A stretch of 64,000 nt of DNA from Arabidopsis thaliana (lineage: Eukaryota > Streptophyta > Magnoliopsida > Brassicales > Brassicaceae): positions 11,719,001 through 11,783,000 of the forward strand of contig NC_003075.7 of NCBI RefSeq assembly GCF_000001735.4, read 5' to 3'. Position 1 is the stretch's first letter. Each line of letters opens with the position of its first letter. This document shows positions 23,102 through 35,018 of this stretch, in pieces. The translations under genes were made by a program, and so were the position numbers. The notes under the pieces were generated by a model. It made no database searches. It saw nothing but the letters and a program-made list of their open reading frames with translations, and was not told where the DNA came from.

Positions 23102-24121
23102 TCAATACACTTTCTTAATGAAGAGATTACGAAAGCCAAATAAACCATTAGGATTAGGATTATTAGCGTTGGCGTTATTATTATTATTGTTGTCACTCCC
23201 AATGTTACTATTACCACCACCACTACTCTCTTCGGTTCTGCAGCTTAACCGGCTCCGATAACCGATGCACATAGGCACGTTCAAGTTCAAGACTTTTGCT
23301 TTATTGCTCTCAATTACTGTTTTACCCTTACGCGTCTCGGGAATCTCCCTTTTACCCACAACCCGACCCATCGGTTCCGGTATCGTTTTCCCAACCGGAG
23401 CTCCTCCTCCACGCCGGACTTGCCAAACCGGACTATTCCGACCAAGATGCACGCCGTTACGACTGGGACTACTCGGCCACTTCCTCGATTTGGATTCTCC
23501 GGTGGAGTTGCTACGTGAACACGGCGCACTGCTTACTTTCCGGGTCGTCGGAGCTCCAAACGACATTCTCGGTCGGGTCACGTTGTTACCAGCGGATCTA
23601 CTTCTTGAAAACGGCCAAATGTTGATATTCAGCTCCGCTCCTGAACCCGAACCCGAACTTGGACCCGACCCGGTTTTCTTCTTCTCCTTCTTATTCTCTT
23701 TCACCTTCTCTTTCTTCCCCGGCGGTTTGGTTTCGCTCTTCCTGAAAATATCTCTCCACCGCTTCGAAACCGTTGTTTCTCGGGTCAACTCGGATCCTAA
23801 ACCGGGTTCAAGATCACTTTTTTGCTCTGTAATCAAACTACCAGTCGAAGGAGATGGATCCGGGTCGCATTCTGCGATATTCGGGTCGGACTGAAGCTCT
23901 GATTTAACGGAGAGGAGGTCAAGAGGGAGAAGAACACCGTCGTGAAAAAGCTCGTCGGCGGAGAGGAGATCTGAATCAGCTTGAGGAAATGAAGAGTTAG
24001 TTAAACGCCAGAACTCGAACTCAGGTGGGTTAGAGTCGCAGCTGCTTCTCCGTCGTTGACTACCGCATGGAGAAAGAGTCTCCGGTAGTGGTTTACTACG
24101 TATGCTCGTCGGACTATCCAT
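23102..24121 (-). CDS. Ser/Arg-rich protein with FEFW motif, function unknown
   Basis: Single exon, 339 residues from the ATG at 24121 (MDSPTSIRSKPLPETLSP). The segment PPEFEFWRLTN, followed by LLSADELFHDGVLLPLDLL, is a signature of a plant protein group related in this motif to membrane-associated kinase regulators (MAKR/BKI1-like). A Lys-rich patch (KKEKVKENKKEKKK, about residues 130-143) and many RS/SR dipeptides follow, then an Asn-rich run and a hydrophobic end GLFGFRNLFIKKVY. In-frame ATG codons upstream reach 24265, but the added hydrophobic segment lies in an AG/CT-repeat leader, so I keep 24121. Probably At4g22190. The link to kinase regulation is only by motif. Confidence 0.75.
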   Translation of the reverse strand: MDSPTSIRSKPLPETLSPCGSQRRRSSCDSNPPEFEFWRLTNSSFPQADSDLLSADELFHDGVLLPLDLLSVKSELQSDPNIAECDPDPSPSTGSLITEQKSDLEPGLGSELTRETTVSKRWRDIFRKSETKPPGKKEKVKENKKEKKKTGSGPSSGSGSGAELNINIWPFSRSRSAGNNVTRPRMSFGAPTTRKVSSAPCSRSNSTGESKSRKWPSSPSRNGVHLGRNSPVWQVRRGGGAPVGKTIPEPMGRVVGKREIPETRKGKTVIESNKAKVLNLNVPMCIGYRSRLSCRTEESSGGGNSNIGSDNNNNNNANANNPNPNGLFGFRNLFIKKVY

Positions 24122-27100
24122 TGTTGACGACAGAGAGAGAGAGAGAGTTTTGGAAGGTCGAAGAAGAAGAAGAAGATAATAAATTAATGAATTCGTTAGA
24201 GAGAGAAAAGATGATGAGCAGGTGCAGTGTGACCATATATGCAGAGTTTGTGGTACATAACACATAAATGACGCATAAATTATGTACCCTTTTTTTTTGT
24301 CATACTAATTTTTTTTTTTTTTTCGATTGCTTGTTTGGTTATTTATAATTGGAAAATTAAGGGATGTTGTTTATGATTGTGAAAATCAAAATATCTTAGA
24401 CGTGTATATAATACGTAACGTGGAAATATATGTACTAATGTTTCTAATCTCTTGGCTACTTAACTTTTTGATACACAATATCTTATATTTCCTACTGTAA
24501 AATCATTACACATTTGTTTTTTTTTTTTTGTCACAACAAAATTTATTTTTATACTTCAGCCAAAAATTAAAAAGAAGACATAGTGTAGATTTTATTTGAT
24601 GTTAAATTTACCATTAATGATATATATTCTCAACACCGTAGAAGCTTTATGTCTCCTCACTATCTATATACCACCCAACTCATTAACTCTCCTCACCAAA
24701 CTTGAATTTTTAGCAAATAAATATATGAATCGTTTCTACATTTCAAGGGACAAGCTAACCAAATTATAGGTCTTAAGACGTAAATTGCCAAATCCTAATC
24801 AAATACCAACTCCATGATAAGACTCTTCTAGCAAAATTATGCTAATAATAGGTTATTTGAAAATTTATAGGTAAGATTCTTTTTTTCTTTTTGTCAACCC
24901 TAGGTAAGATTCATTTGTTACATTTTTACAACATACTCCTTAGTAGTGTTTTTTTTTTGTCAAGTTAATCATTCGTATTGTTTTCGCTTCTCTTACACAG
25001 TTTATTTAAACAATTACATATAGGTGGGAGGCATAAAAATGAGATGAAGAATATAAATTCCACTCAACCTTATTCCTGGACCCCTCGGAACTTGATAATT
25101 TTTCGATTTCTTGGTGAATGTTTCCCGAGAAAATAGCGAAAGTAAGTTAAACTTTATGGTTTACAAGAATAAAATCTCTAAATCGAAGTTGACCCTTTTT
25201 CATGTTTAAAATCTTCTGCAATTATCATTACCCTCTGAACCCAAAAGTCATTTCCATTTTACATTTTCCTCTTATTTTGTCTTCTAAAACACACAAAATT
25301 ATTTACGTTTTATTCAAATATGATGTCATTGTGATGTTGGTGATATCAACTTTCAAAACTTCAAAAGTTTAATTATTTATCCATCATGTGATTTTTCAAT
25401 CATTACTTTAATTTGACTATAATAATTAGACGAACGAACCACATTCCTCGACCGCATTTCATGGAAAATAAGAATAGCACATACTTAGGGATTTTACTTC
25501 ATAACTAATGAAAAATGAATACTTAGAGTTTTGTTTAATTGTAGATACAACCACCAAGCCACCGACGTACACGCATGCTATACATATTCGATATTCCTAG
25601 TCCTATACTTATGTACAAGCCTTTGTTTTGTTAGTATCAAGTTTCACTCGTTTGTGCCAAATAAAAACGACAAAATCAATGTATTGACTTTTTGATGATT
25701 AATTTACGAAATAGTCAAATTGTTTCATAAAGTGGTGGTTTTATTAGGAAAAATTAATCACAATAGGTTGGCGGAACATAGAAAATGAGTGATCAACAAT
25801 GAGAAAATCTATAAATACAGTACACTTTATTATTTAATTCTATTTAATATCTCCACCATTTTTAAAATTGAGTGTCTAACGAATGAATCTTATCATTAAT
25901 GTTTGATATTTTTCTCTACATTCACGAATAATTTCATTCTTTTGTTCTGCTATGTTTTTTTGTCTTGCCAAATTCCTTACCAAGTTATGTTATGTTTACG
26001 ACACCAATACACTTAATAGACAAATGTTGGCTGTCAAAACAAAAAAAAAACAAAAAACAAATGTAGTCCCAAAGTACATTATTATTAGCGATAAAAGACA
26101 GCCAGAAGGGGTAAACGGGCCAAGAATGAGGCCCATTAAACAGAAGGAAACAAATAGTTAAAAGAATGAAACGTGATTTTAATAGGACCTACACGTATTA
26201 AACGCTTTTTATCGTATTGTTTAGCTTTTTCTGCTGTAGCATTACGGGTTCACCACCAGTGACTGGCTGTGATTTTAACTAGTTCAAGAAATTTTTAAAA
26301 ATACTAAGAAAAAATATGTAAGCTAGCAGAAATATAAAAAAGATCTCATAAATCTATTTTTTTCTATATAAATGATCATCAAATGGGAAAAAATTAATAC
26401 AAAAATAGCAAAAAGATTTGTTGGTTGGTTTGTGTTTGGAAACAGACATAGATAATGTAAGGCCATGTGATGGATAGCATTATCTCACACTCATTTAATG
26501 TCGTAGGGTCGTGATTGTGAAATGTCGTAAATAACCCAACCCTTTCTCTCTGCACGCAACTTCGACGTTACATAGATTTGGTATTTTAGGTTTTCACATT
26601 TCCCCATCCGTACACCCCATGTTACGACTTACAAATTTTTAATTAGCTTTCAATGACACAATTTTTAATAATACAAATCATTCTAAACTGATTTTAAAAT
26701 AGTAATATTGAAACAATAGTTTTATATATGTTGGTTAACGAAGTTTTAGGCTCGAGTTCCTTTTAGCCAACGCATTTTCTGATACTCAAAAGTTGTTTAT
26801 ATTTGGATAGTTGATAAATGCTACACGAACTAAAATTTGGTAATGGACGACGACAGTCCATAATTGTTAACGGAGTTTCTTTGTAGGTCCTTAGACAGCA
26901 TACATATGGTTCTTTGCGTATTTTTCTCGTCAACGAATTATATTTTTCAAACTAATCACAAATCTAAGGATATAGTTTGAATGTTATTTTGGTTCTATGT
27001 TCTTGTCCATTTTTTATATGATTATCTCCACAATACTTTATTATTAGTTACATTCATATTTCTTACATCATACTAATTCAGAAAGAATCAACTCCACAAA

Positions 27101-27665
27101 AACTAGAAATGTGAGGTAGGGTTTGGAGTGTGTCTAAACTTCAAGTGGTACAAAAAAAAGTCGCATCATTTTATGGATTCATTGACAAAGAAATATCATA
27201 GAACTACTATTCACGTGAAGGTCACGTGGATCATTCTCTTCAACTCGACGACTATTCCATAATACCAAAGAATAAAGTTTTTCCCTTGCAAACAAAACAA
27301 CGTGTACAACCTCAAAAATTATGTTCCAAAATAAAATACGAAAAAAACTCAATAATTCAGCTAAATTCGAACCGTAGCATAGCATGTGATACTGATACTA
27401 CGACAGTCACGTCACATTTTCATATATGTAGAAACTATATACCTAGTTGAAAAGTTTGTACAGTAGATTAGGTTTCTAATAAATTTGAACTCATTTTGGA
27501 TTTTATTATTTTAGTAAATTTAAATTTATTATTTGGAACGTTTCTTACCCAAATATGTGTTACATCTCACTTTGATGGACGCATATAAATATTACAATTT
27601 GTTTTTCATTTTTTTGTCACGCTCTCTCTTATCTCAAACTTCATTTCGTTATAATTTTTCAACTT
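24122..27665. other. Intergenic, about 3.5 kb, no gene seen
   Basis: AT-rich DNA between the promoter of the Ser/Arg-rich protein gene and the 3' end of AKT2. Poly(T) tracts occur near 24295, 24310 and 24515. No open frame is longer than about 75 codons and no family resemblance was found. Two CACGTG boxes lie 11 bp apart at 27212-27228. No transposon ends could be delimited. Confidence 0.5.
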
Positions 27666-30600
27666 CTAAATTATCTTGTTTACGACAAAGTAGAGTTTGT
27701 CATTATCTCTAATCACTTCAATACTGTCAATCTCAGCTCCATCTTCATTCGTCACCATCGTCTCACTTCCATCAAACCCAAACTTCTCTCCTGTTTTTAG
27801 CACATGCACACCAAAACCCGGTTAGCTCAATAAACCAAAACCAATTTGAACCGGTTTAACACCATATAACCTAAACCGTAATTTGGTGTTTAAACTCTAG
27901 TCACTTGTGTAATTTGTATCTTTACCTGCAATTTTCTTGAGGTCATCAAGTGAAGGAGGAAGAAGAATAAGCTTCCCAGCTTCATTGCAACTTCTTTCTC
28001 TCCTCTCCAATGGATGTCCTCTGTAAATACTCACTCTTCCTCGTTCTTCTTCTTCTTCTTCTTCCACAACTCTTAACTTCTCCAATGGTGTGAATTCATT
28101 ATGTGTATTCACACAAACTACATCTGCACCGTTCGTCGCCAGGAGATTCACCATGTCCATCTGATCCTCCGCCATAGCGACCTGTAAAGCTGTGACGCCA
28201 TGGTGATCCTCTGTGTCGACGTTAAGCCCCTGTTTTAAAAGAGCCTTCATGACTTCTACATTGTTCTGTTTCGCTGCTTCACATAGAAGATCTCCAGCTA
28301 TGTGTGGATCCGATATGGCTGCGAAATGATAAAGGATTCTGAATATCTCGTAATGCTTCGATATTATTGCTTCCCATAGAGCACTATTACCATTCACATC
28401 TGCAAGATTATGATAAAATCTTGTTCTTAAAACATATCAGTAGAACATAAAACATAACGGTTCTTAAGTATGATGTGTTTACCTCTTATGTGGATGTTGC
28501 AACCGTGCTTTAAGAGTACTAAAACACAATCTTCATATCCTCTAGAAGCTGCTACATGCTGAAACATGAATATAAGACGACGAATTAACGGCTGTGATGA
28601 TGATTATGAGTAAGGGTTTTAAATGGCTTATGGTGAAAGCAAAACGTTACCAATGGAGTTTTTCCTTTGGAATCTGTAATGTCAGGGCTTAACTTAGCCT
28701 TAAGTAGCTCATCAAGAAGAGCTGCATTGCCTGTAGTCACCACAGCGATGAGATTTGAGGCAATGTTAGGAGGAACAACATCGGTGTTTTCGCCATTTTG
28801 TTGTGCCTTTAGATCACCAATGTCTAAATTACTCAGCTTTTTGTGATGCTGCAAGAAGTTCTTGAGCATTGTGGCATTGTCTTGTTGTTTAATCTGCATT
28901 GTCTCAATAAGGAAAGATGTTTTGAGTCGGAGAAGCTGTGATAAAGACTTAGTTTGAAAAGTGTAGCTTTGTGGTCTGCAACAAAGTGCTCCAACTTCTC
29001 CAAATATGTCTCCACAACGTAGAGTGCCTAAAACAGACTCTCTCTCCATCTCTGAATCAATGATCTCAACTTCTCCTGACACAATTATGTAAACATCATC
29101 CGGCGCTTCGTTCTGCATAATGACATCCTCTCTTGGTGGTATATACTCAGCCTTCATTTTTGAAACCTAATCACCAAAACCTCTGTTTAGAAAACTTATC
29201 CAGCAAGCCAAAACTCAACCAATCATGTCAGAAAATTAACTCACCAGAAGAAGAAGTATTTCTCTTGAGACGCCTTTGAAGAGGTAAACTTTTTCAACAG
29301 ATGGAAGAAAAAGATGTTGACAAATGCTTTTGTAGATAGATTTTGGGAGCTGGTCAATAAGATGTTGCTGATTTAAGCTCTCTGCTTTAAACCTTAAACA
29401 CATGTAAGCTAATATCTGGTCTTTTAATCTAGGAGGCAATCTGTTTCTGTTAACAAAGTTTGACGCTGCTTCAATGCTATTCCTCTGCACCACCACAACA
29501 ACAACATAAGATCTTCCTTGAGCAAACTATACAAACAGAAAAGACTTAATCTTGTATAGAGCGTGAGACTCACAAATTCCATGGTACGACGAGTCCCTTC
29601 CACGACCAAATTAGTCATGTTACCAATAAGGTAAGCAGTGAGGCCAAGATTGAATAACATGTAGACTGTTATGAATACCATTTCAATAGTGTTGCTTGCA
29701 TGAAGATCTCCATATCCCACTGTGGTCATTGTAGTGATAGACCAATATATAGCTGCAATGTATCTGATGGAAAGACTTGTCTCTGTGAAATTAGGGATCG
29801 CATCAGTCCATGTCTTTCCTTGGTGTGGATATCTGTCTGCTATTAGGTAATAACTGCATCCAGCACAGTGCACTAGAAACAATGTCACCTGTAAAACACT
29901 CAAACCTCATCATGTACTGCAACTACAAAATCTAAAGAAATGTGATCTTGTTCCTTCACTTATAAGTTATTTACTCACTGATAGAAGTCGAAAGCAGCGA
30001 ATCCAGAAATAGCTATATCTTATGTCCTTCTCGAGCCTAAAACAACACCAAAAATAGAATCATTTTGTTACCTTCTTGATCAGAGACATGACATAGAGTC
30101 ATAGGGAATTAGTGTACCTAGTGAAGAGGTGTTTAACTCTTCGAAGTCGCCAAAATCTAAGTAATCCCAAGAGATTACAAGTGATATTTAACGTGGATGT
30201 GCCAGTGATTAAGTATCCAATAGCGTCAAATGGTATAGTTGATGCAACATCCATCAAGAACCATGTTGATAGGTACCTTTAATGAGATATTAAAATAGCA
30301 TTAAGCAAGAACTAACACATTTATTTAAAAAGCTTTCTTTTCACCTAATATATATAAGTAGAATCTTTCTGTTTATTCCAAAAACAGAAATCTATCTAAC
30401 TGATTATGAAAATAAAAGAATCACATGGTGTGGGCTCAACAGTCACCTAAACCTTGTCTTCTTCCACTTAGCTAAAGATATCAGATCAAATAAAAAAGGT
30501 GAAACTAAGATCATGAATAACAATCACTGACCTCACTGCAATCTGTTTAGGTTCACGGACAAGAAGCTGTGTTCTTTCGTCTATGTAAGCAACGAAAAAC

Positions 30601-31091
30601 GTCAAGACAATGTCAACCGCGAAGAACAAGTCTACGATGTTGTCCGCGATACAAAGGTTTCTCTTTGGTGATGAATTCAGAAATGCAACTTCAAAAGGGT
30701 AAACCCACGCAGAGTATGCCACTAAAAGCACCATATAAAATTCCCAGCACCTGAATCAACCATTTAACTTCTTTACGTTATCACTAATTCAAGCATTCTT
30801 TTATGTCACTGAGATATAAAGAATGTATTTTTCAGGTACTCTGTTTCATCAATATGGATGGTACCTGTATCTTGAGTCCATAGGTGAGATGATCCATCCA
30901 CTAGACCTGATGTGATTCTGGTTATAGCTAGCAACACCAAGTGGAGGAAGAATAAGTTTTGACAGATTGTTCAAGCTGAGAGAAGAAGCATCATACTCTT
31001 CTTCTCTTCCTTTTCCTCGATGCTGATGAAAACGCCTGAGCTTCATGTCTGAGGATAAGTTGCAATGAGATGCTGAATACTTGAGGTCCAT
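27666..31091 (-). CDS. AKT2: AKT2, weakly rectifying Shaker K+ channel
   Basis: Ten exons on the minus strand: 30865-31091, 30532-30750, 30118-30276, 29979-30036, 29574-29888, 29245-29484, 28651-29166, 28483-28558, 27926-28399, 27666-27790. They total 2409 nt, 802 residues, the published AKT2 length. Order: cytosolic N terminus, S1-S4 with the basic sensor ([17 protein letters not shown]), the P loop with selectivity filter [13 protein letters not shown]6, C-linker, cyclic-nucleotide-binding-like domain ([20 protein letters not shown]), ankyrin repeats ([51 protein letters not shown]) and a KHA end ([21 protein letters not shown]). AKT2 mediates K+ uptake, and K+ leak after phosphorylation, in phloem and supports sugar loading. 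A run of eight Glu lies before the KHA region. Confidence 0.97.
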
Positions 31092-32084
31092 TATATTTCT
31101 CCTGAACAAAGAAAATTTAGCACTAAGAACAAGAAAGAGAGAGGGAGAAAGAGGTTTTAGTAGATGATATAATAATTGTAATGAAGAAGGAGTTTGTGGT
31201 TTGTATGATGCAAACCGTACGTGGTAGTGGTGGTCCTATTTGTTAAGATTGAAGTGAAATTGGGTAAGCTTTTGTGGGGAACACAAGTTTTAATTTTGGA
31301 GGGATCCAACACAATCAATAAGGCAAAAAAAAGTTGATTGATTTTATGTTTTGGTGATAAGGTAATGAAGTGTGAAAGATGTGGCCCCAAACGATAGAGA
31401 ATTATGCCAAACGTGGTATAATTAGAAGCCTTGAGGGTCCCAATATATCTCTCCATTAACAAATTTAAACTCTATTGAGAATCTAATCAGAAGGAGATTA
31501 ATTAAGAGGAGGACATTCTAATGCTTCGAGAAAACGTTGTGTGCACTTATTAACATTTGACTAGCGGGAATGTGAAGCAGAAGAAAATGAGAGATAAAGG
31601 AATTAGATTCTAAACCGGGACCACTTTTAGGTGAAAAGAAAGCTGATATATATATTTCCTTGTGTGTGTAGTCATCGTCGGTATAGTATTCATCTAGATT
31701 GATCATATATTCTTGAAATACCTTTAGAAACAATCAAATGGTTAGGTTTTAAGAAGAAAAAAAAAGACAGGGTAAAGAGGGATGACATTGTAATTGACCG
31801 ACCTGTTTGTCCTCTGTTATAGGAGAAATCGTCTTTAAGATCCCACTAAGTATCACACTTGCTACATTTGTCTAAACAATTTGTTTTAAGTAATAAGAGC
31901 AACATCTATTGGTGAGAAATTAAAAACGATTGATTCTTCAATAATTAACACGGGATCGTGGATTATATTTTTGGAGTTAAGTGATTCTCAAAATCATTAC
32001 ACTAGAGACTAAGAATTTGGAAGTCAATTCGAGTATATTTAAAACCTGATAATAGATTTGACGAATCACCCTACAAGCAGGCAA
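31092..32084. other. AKT2 promoter region
   Basis: DNA upstream of the AKT2 ATG, starting with a purine-rich leader at 31125-31160. No coding frame resembles a known family. A block at 31895-31960 (AACATCTATTGGTGAGAAAT) resembles the inward part of small inverted-repeat elements, but its partner end could not be found. Confidence 0.5.
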
Positions 32085-32290
32085 ATTGATGTCTCCGACG
32101 ATCGGAAACAGAGCACAGGAGAGGACACGTGGAAGACTGACGTTCAGTGGCGGGTTTCTATTTTTTTCAAAAGCGCGCGAAGAAGATAAGAAAGGGACAA
32201 AGGCAGACCAAGTATGAACCAAGAAAGTTTGCAATTCGACCCTTTAATTTCTGAATATATTTAATTCACCCTTAATTCTCTTAAAAAGAT
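32085..32290. repeat. Duplicated block R, copy 1
   Basis: About 200 bp sharing long blocks with 38795-38995: GACGTCTCCGA-like start, GAAACAGAGCAC, GGACACGTGGAAGA, GTGGCGGGTTTCTATTTTT, CAAAAGCGC and GAAGATAA. Both copies lie about 0.8-1.4 kb upstream of a defensin-like gene. GGACACGTGG is a G-box/ABRE-type core. The block's origin is unknown. Confidence 0.7.
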
Positions 32291-32503
32291 TTCAAAAGAC
32301 CTTTTCAAATCTAGGACTTGCCATTTTAAACGGAAAATTGTCATTTAATAGTCTAATTTTCGATTGACAAAAAAAGAAAGAAAAAAAACAAACAAACAGT
32401 TATTAAGCTTTAACAGATTTTCTAACATTTTTAACGATTCTCTTAGTCAAACCAAAACGATGTCATTTAAGCTCTAATCGATTAAAAATTAGATCTAATG
32501 CAG

Positions 32504-32690
32504 GTCTCGTTACGTATATTATACAAAAAAAAAAATTAGTGTTATCGTTGACATATGTGATAGTGAGTATTTTCAATATTTTAGACTCAATGTGTGTCTC
32601 GTTACGTATACTATATAATAAAATTCGATTTTATTGATGCTAATGACAGATGTGATTTTCAATATTGGAGAATCATTTTATTGTAAATAT
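32504..32690 (+). repeat. Two tandem 92-bp units upstream of defensin-like gene 1
   Basis: The unit begins GTCTCGTTACGTATA at 32504 and again at 32596, a spacing of 92 bp. It continues through ATTATA, TTATTGATGCTAT-like and GTGAGTATTTTCAATATTTTAGA segments. The same pair with the same 92-bp spacing occurs upstream of defensin-like gene 2. Confidence 0.7.
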
Positions 32691-32722
32691 GTTGACTGAA
32701 AGTTATTTGATCTATTTACTCA

Positions 32723-33251
32723 TCTACATATACATTTTTGCAGCACTTTTATGAAATAAATCCTCAAGTTGAGATTTATTTACCATCCAATGCCATTAGC
32801 ATTTAATATTTTAACAAATTTCTTCTCAAATCCAAATATAAATCAATTTTGTTACTAAAATTTAGAATTAAAATAAATATATCACAACAATCATTTAAAT
32901 CTTTCCAAATCTAAAATGTACTACACACTAATATTCTTTTTTAAAGAGATCTATTAGCATTAATGGTATATTATTATTGATATATTTTAACTTTATAAAA
33001 CATTATTAATATTTATCCTTATAAAAAGATATTAAAATATTATGAGACGAGTTATATAGTGGGACGGGTTTGCATTGATATAACGCGGGTTAAATCTTTA
33101 TTTATTATTCTATCATCACTAATTTTTTTTTTACAATATTAATATAAAATTATATAATTTTAATACTAAAAATTTAAAACCTTAAAATTTAAGATTATTA
33201 TATATATAAATAAAATATTTGCTCCGTGGTATACCACGGGTTAAATCCTAG
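32723..33251 (+). mobile_element. Non-autonomous Helitron, 529 bp
   Basis: The element starts TCTACATATACATTTTTGC after an A (32722). It ends with the 16-bp palindrome CCGTGGTATACCACGG (33224-33239), then GTTAAATCCTAG, followed by T (33252): TC start, hairpin, CTAG end and A/T target, the Helitron hallmarks. The homologous promoter of defensin-like gene 2 reads ACCCATTCCAATATA where this locus has ACTCA-element-TTCCAATATA. That gives an empty site that fixes both ends to the base. There is no RepHel coding sequence. Confidence 0.9.
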
Positions 33252-33363
33252 TTCCAATATAAAATTGCATAGTGATGTTTTCTTTAAAAATAAATACAAA
33301 TAACATAAATAAATAAAATAAAATAAAGTTACATGTTTGAGCCTCTCATTTTCCCTTCAGTGC

Positions 33364-33369
33364 TATAAA
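33364..33369 (+). promoter_or_regulatory. TATA box of defensin-like gene 1
   Basis: GTGCTATAAATTCAGACTCC is shared nearly word for word with gene 2 (TATAAA at 34955-34960) and recognisably with genes 3 (36279), 4 (39577) and 5 (43193). In each it lies 45-105 bases before the ATG, followed by a short leader with ATCACAAAG. Confidence 0.75.
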
Positions 33370-33467
33370 TTCAGACTCCTTCGCTAAATAAATCACAAAG
33401 CGGAAAAAAGAAAGAAGAATTGAGAGATATCTAGTGTTTTAAAAAAAAAAGAACTGAGAAATCAGCA

Positions 33468-33816
33468 ATGGGGAGCTTAAGAGTGAGCACATTTGCTGTT
33501 GCAGTAGTTGTATGTCTCTCCATCCTCCTCATGTCTCCTACAGGTACGTAAATTTAGTTAAAAGAAGATTTAGAATAAATACATGTTAATGAAATGTTGC
33601 ATCTTTCTATATATGGACTGGACACAAGTAGATGGGCGTAGAGTGTGTGACAGCGCAGCGGGTTTATGTAGTATGTTGTTCTCTTGCAATACACAATGCA
33701 ATTCATTGGGCCGCAATTTTACTGGAGGCGAATGCTCAGATGCTCGTTTTCCTGGTTTAAGTGTCTGTTATTGCTGCCATAATGTAGAGAGCAGTGCTGA
33801 AATGGAAAGCATGTGA
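33468..33816 (+). CDS. LCR85: Secreted defensin-like peptide 1 (probably LCR85)
   Basis: Two exons, 33468-33543 (signal peptide MGSLRVSTFAVAVVVCLSIL) and one from about 33629 to 33816, giving about 87 residues. The mature part has eight cysteines in the order C-C-C-C-C-C-C-CC with the GGEC block (NFTGGECSDARFPGLSVCYC), fitting four disulfides of a plant defensin-like fold. It ends SSAEMESM, as in its paralogues. The usual acceptor of the family (GGACAG) reads GGACAC here, so splicing must use CAAG/TA or TAG/AT three or six bases later; both stay in frame and drop one or two residues. The role is inferred as an extracellular peptide in defence or reproductive signalling. The locus name At4g22210 is from memory. 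Confidence 0.85.
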
Positions 33817-34954
33817 TTGCAGATGCTAGAAAACGACGTCGCTTTGTGTGTGTGAGTGTGTGTGTTTTGCTATTTGCATGTTTATGCTTTCATTTCATCA
33901 CATCATATGTTTTGAGTGTTTTGCCTTGTACTCTGTTGTGCTTCTGTTTGTTTTGCGTTGTCAAGTCTCCAATAAAGTTGGAGTGTTTCCGTTGACAAAC
34001 GTTTTTGTTAGTTCTTGTTGTATTTAGCTAACCAATGTTTTTAGATTTTTTTTTCTCTTTTTCTTTGTGTTAAACACTAATGTACATGTTTTTGTTTTCA
34101 TAAAGTTTGATGCATATTAGTTAAAAAGGGGTTACTTGTTTGAACATACAACAAAAGTTAAAAAGGTTACTAGTAAGCTAACTAAAGTCTTACAAATGTC
34201 CACTCTAGAAACAAAACCCACAAATTCACAAAAGACGGTTAGAAGCCCAACTAGTAGAGACCAAAAAGGTAGTAAGCCCCACAGGAGTAATAAGCCCTGT
34301 CAAGATGAAGGGAGTGACGAGGAAACAGATAGCTAAGGGTCACTTGTTCATCGAAGATTTTAATCGTGGTTGAATCAGGTTGACCCAATGATCTGGTGAT
34401 TTAGAAGATAGTCCAACTTAACGCTCGAATCAGGTTTAAAAATATTGGTTTATGTAGTATTTTCTTGAATCCCATATAGTATTTTTACTTTTGGTAAATA
34501 AATGTATTATTGAAATATTTAACATGAGGGTCTCGTTACATATATTATATAATAAAAATATTTTATTGATGCTATCGACATGTGATGGTGAGTATATTAC
34601 ATTATTTTAGATCAAATGCAGGTCTCGTTACATATATTATATAATAAAAATATTTTATTGATGCTATCGACATACAGTTAGTGAGTATATTTCAATACTA
34701 TAGACCAAATAATAGGTAGGTGAGTGGATGCCTGGATTAGTGGAAATATTTTAACAATTATTATTCTCTTACGCGTGGAAAGTTTTAAATTACTAAAAAA
34801 GGTAAACTTGGATAATCATTTTATTGTAAAGATATTGACAATTTGACATAAAGTATTTTGATCTATGTACCCATTCCAATATATAAAATTGCATAGTGGT
34901 TTTTTCTTACAAAAAAAAAAGAGTAACATCTAGATGCCCTTTCCCTTGGAGTGC
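33817..34954. other. Spacer between defensin-like genes 1 and 2
   Basis: Holds the 3' UTR of gene 1, an unexplained block at 34100-34440 with no counterpart after gene 2, and the two 92-bp units. A 66-codon Lys/Ser-rich frame at 34136-34336 has no family resemblance and is not called. Confidence 0.5.
34530..34710 (+). repeat. Two tandem 92-bp units upstream of defensin-like gene 2
   Basis: GTCTCGTTACATATA starts at 34530 and 34622, exactly 92 bp apart. Each is followed by TTATATAATAAAAATATTTT and ATTGATGCTATCGACAT. This is the paralogue of the pair at 32504 and 32596, so the doubling preceded the gene duplication. A diverged single unit lies near 39360 upstream of gene 4. Confidence 0.75.
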
Positions 34955-35018
34955 TATAAATTCAGACTCCTTCCCTAAATAAATCACAAAGCGAGAAAGA
35001 AAGACGAACTGATCAGCA

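Noticed and set aside
23265-23894. 209-codon plus-strand open frame opposite the Ser/Arg-rich protein gene
   Set aside because: It is the antisense shadow of a GC-richer coding exon. The minus-strand frame has the FEFW/ADELF signature and a sensible start and stop.
34136-34336. 66-codon Lys/Ser-rich frame between defensin-like genes 1 and 2
   Set aside because: No signal peptide, no cysteine pattern, no paralogue in the cluster and no recognisable family.
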